Of a stretch of 64,000 nt of DNA, positions 62,462 through 64,000 are shown one piece after another; position 1 is the stretch's first letter; each line of letters begins with the position of its first letter. Under the pieces are notes generated by a model. It was given only the letters and a program-made list of their open reading frames with translations. It had not been told where the DNA came from and made no database searches. Both the position numbers and the translations under genes were made by a program. The stretch is from Pseudomonas abietaniphila (GTDB lineage: Bacteria; Pseudomonadota; Gammaproteobacteria; Pseudomonadales; Pseudomonadaceae): the NCBI RefSeq assembly GCF_900100795.1, contig NZ_FNCO01000016.1, positions 103,349-167,348 on the forward strand, written 5' to 3'.

Positions 62462-63478
62462 TCAGAGCTGCAAGATCAACGTCTTGAGCGGTGGTTGTTG
62501 GTCCAACGACGGAAAGTCGGCGCCGGGTGCGAGGGTCTGACAGTCACGCACGGGACGGCCGATCTTGCTCGCACACCGCAGCACTTGGTCGCGCCACTCA
62601 TCCATGTTCACTTTTGCCAGGTTGTTGCAGCAGATCAGTACGCCGTCTTCAGCGGTGGTCAGCAACGCCGGTTTCAGCAGGCTTTGGTAGTCGCGCAGCA
62701 AGTCCACAGTGCCGAAGGCACTCTTCGCCCACGCCGGTGGGTCGAGCAGCACCAGGTCGAACTGGCGTTGATCCAGTCGCGCATACGACGGCAGCTTCTG
62801 CCCGCGGCGCGATGCGATGGGCAGGCCCGCGAGCTGGCGGATCGCCGGAAAGTAATCGGACTGAATGAACTGCATTGGCGCCAAGTGCGGGTTGAGATGG
62901 CCGTTCTCGCGACCCACCGCCAGATTGCCCTCGGCGAAGTCCAGATTGCAGACCTCGCTCGCGCCACCGGCAGCAGCACTCAGGCCAACGCCACAGGTGT
63001 AGGCGAACAGGTTGAGTACGCTTTTGCCTTTAGCGTGATCCTTGACCCAGCCCCGGGCGTTGCGCAGGTCAAGAAACAGCAGAGGATCCTGGCCGGCATG
63101 GCGGCCACGGACGCGATAGTTCAAACCCCATTCATGGCCGACCAGATCCGCCAGCGCTGCATCGTCTGCCTTGTAAACGGCATCACTGCGGTCGATCCGG
63201 GAGTTGCCCTGGGAGCGGTCGTTGTAGACCAGCAGCAGCTCCAGACCCAGATGCGCGTTGACGGCGCTGTGCAGCGCCAGCAGCGCGTCGCGATCAAGGC
63301 TGGTGTGAAAGCTTTGCACCAACAGTTGCGGGCCATACCGGTCGATGGTCAAGCCACTCGCACCTTCCTGGCTGCCGTGGAACAGGCGATAACAGTCGGT
63401 GCCCTGGGCATGCAGCTCAGCGAGCAGGGATTGACGGTTCTCGAGGGCGACGCTGAGCGCCTGATTCAACGAAGACAT
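62462..63478 (-). CDS. RlmI-like SAM-dependent methyltransferase
   Basis: 338 aa class I methyltransferase. An N-terminal extension (about 1-110, with EGASGLTIDRYGPQLLVQSF) resembles the RlmI/RlmK EEHEE domain, followed by the SAM-binding motif VLNLFAYTCGVGLSAAAGGA, the acidic CNLDFAEGN and the DPPAWAKSAFG catalytic/target motif near residue 255, matching 23S rRNA cytosine-C5 methyltransferases. The exact target site is unknown. Start ATG 63478 (MSSLNQALSVALENRQ); the 82 in-frame codons before it read through repeat sequence and are not coding. Confidence 0.87.
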   Translation of the reverse strand: MSSLNQALSVALENRQSLLAELHAQGTDCYRLFHGSQEGASGLTIDRYGPQLLVQSFHTSLDRDALLALHSAVNAHLGLELLLVYNDRSQGNSRIDRSDAVYKADDAALADLVGHEWGLNYRVRGRHAGQDPLLFLDLRNARGWVKDHAKGKSVLNLFAYTCGVGLSAAAGGASEVCNLDFAEGNLAVGRENGHLNPHLAPMQFIQSDYFPAIRQLAGLPIASRRGQKLPSYARLDQRQFDLVLLDPPAWAKSAFGTVDLLRDYQSLLKPALLTTAEDGVLICCNNLAKVNMDEWRDQVLRCASKIGRPVRDCQTLAPGADFPSLDQQPPLKTLILQL

Positions 63479-63660
63479 GCACGGCGCCTTGGTGCGGGAA
63501 TAAGGGCGTGCGAGTTTAGCAGCAAGGCCTTTATCGGTGTTACGGCGTGTAACGCTACGTGGCGAACACAAACCTGTAAGCCGGCTTGCTGGCGAATGCG
63601 GACTGTCATTCACCATTGATGTAGCTGACCTATCGCATTCGTCCGAAGTGCGGCCCATAC

Positions 63661-64000
63661 CCTCGTAACCTCGGACGTCTCCCATAGGTCCTGCTTTGCA
63701 ATCAAGCTCTGTGGCATGCCTCAAACAGTTGGAAGACTCACGCCCAGATCAAGGTGTCAGACTGTCGCAAGACCTGTAGGAGCTGCTGGAGGTTACGACA
63801 GTGGCGAATGCGGTGGGACAGGTACATCGGCGGTGACCGACACGCCGCATTCGCTGCCCTCGTAACCTCGGACGTCTCCCACAGGTCCTGCTTTGCAATC
63901 AAGCCCTGTGGCATGCCTCAAACAGTTGGAAGACTCACGCCCAGATCGGGCAGACCAAGGTGTCTGACTGCCGCGAGACCTGTAGGAGCTGCTGGAGGTT
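63661..64000. repeat. Tandem direct repeat (~197-bp period) at the window end
   Basis: The block beginning CCTCGTAACCTCGGACGTCT at 63661 recurs at 63858, an offset of 197 bp, with a few substitutions and one small insertion (GGGCAGACC near 63950). Both copies lead into CCTGTAGGAGCTGCTGGAGG. The second copy runs to the window end, so more copies may follow. No gene is seen in 63479-64000. Confidence 0.88.

Noticed and set aside
63479..63724. N-terminal extension of the methyltransferase
   Set aside because: The 82 codons run through intergenic repeat sequence; ATG 63478 gives the usual family start.

Overview
The window is a high-GC chromosomal segment of a Pseudomonas, most likely from the fluorescens/syringae side of the genus. 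The reasons are the gene order (ybeZ-ybeY-corC-lnt after miaB, and thiD-thiE-hemL), the family members, and the many short inverted-repeat elements with TAGGAGCG...CGCTCCTA-type arms between genes. I see no tRNA, rRNA, CRISPR array, prophage or insertion sequence.

Layout. 0-9.4 kb, mostly minus strand: lnt (cut by the window edge), corC, ybeY, ybeZ, miaB, a DUF1820 gene (plus), a Sel1-repeat protein, hemL, thiE, thiD. 9.7-16 kb, plus strand: a 7TMR-DISM sensor histidine kinase, an AidB-like acyl-CoA dehydrogenase, AMP nucleosidase, RluE. 16-30 kb: DUF2788, an Lrp/AsnC regulator, a glutamine-rich DUF6515 protein, a FieF-type metal exporter, a small lipoprotein, HrpB helicase, an EEP-family hydrolase with a YciC-like membrane protein, DUF2076, a NYN-domain protein, a DEDDh exonuclease, an EamA transporter and RhlE. 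30.2-32.6 kb: rfbB and rfbD followed by a decayed rfbA remnant.

32.8-56.8 kb is a complete-looking Lap biofilm-adhesion locus. lapG (periplasmic protease) and lapD (inside-out c-di-GMP receptor) lie on plus. A giant LapA-type adhesin lies on minus (36711-51506, about 4,930 codons). Divergent from it are lapE, lapB and lapC, its type I secretion system. The adhesin carries the N-terminal retention module with a TAAG LapG site at residues 107-110, Ig-like, cadherin-like and VCBS-like repeats, PA14-like modules, a vWA domain, RTX repeats and a C-terminal secretion signal. In this sequence its frame is broken by a single in-frame TAA at codon 402. The retention module is thereby separated from the adhesive and secreted part, while every other component looks intact. 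The adhesin also holds two nearly identical 688-bp blocks 3,171 bp apart. The adhesin/lapE intergenic region holds two TTGACGTCAA palindromes and a FleQ-like box.

57-64 kb: a methyl-accepting chemotaxis protein with a possible sigma-28 promoter, then on minus DUF2845, a large DUF748 protein and an RlmI-like methyltransferase, ending in a tandemly repeated noncoding stretch. Nothing here is a clearly new system. The most notable points are the nonsense-split adhesin, the homogenised repeat pair, the rfbA relic and the nested intergenic inverted repeats.
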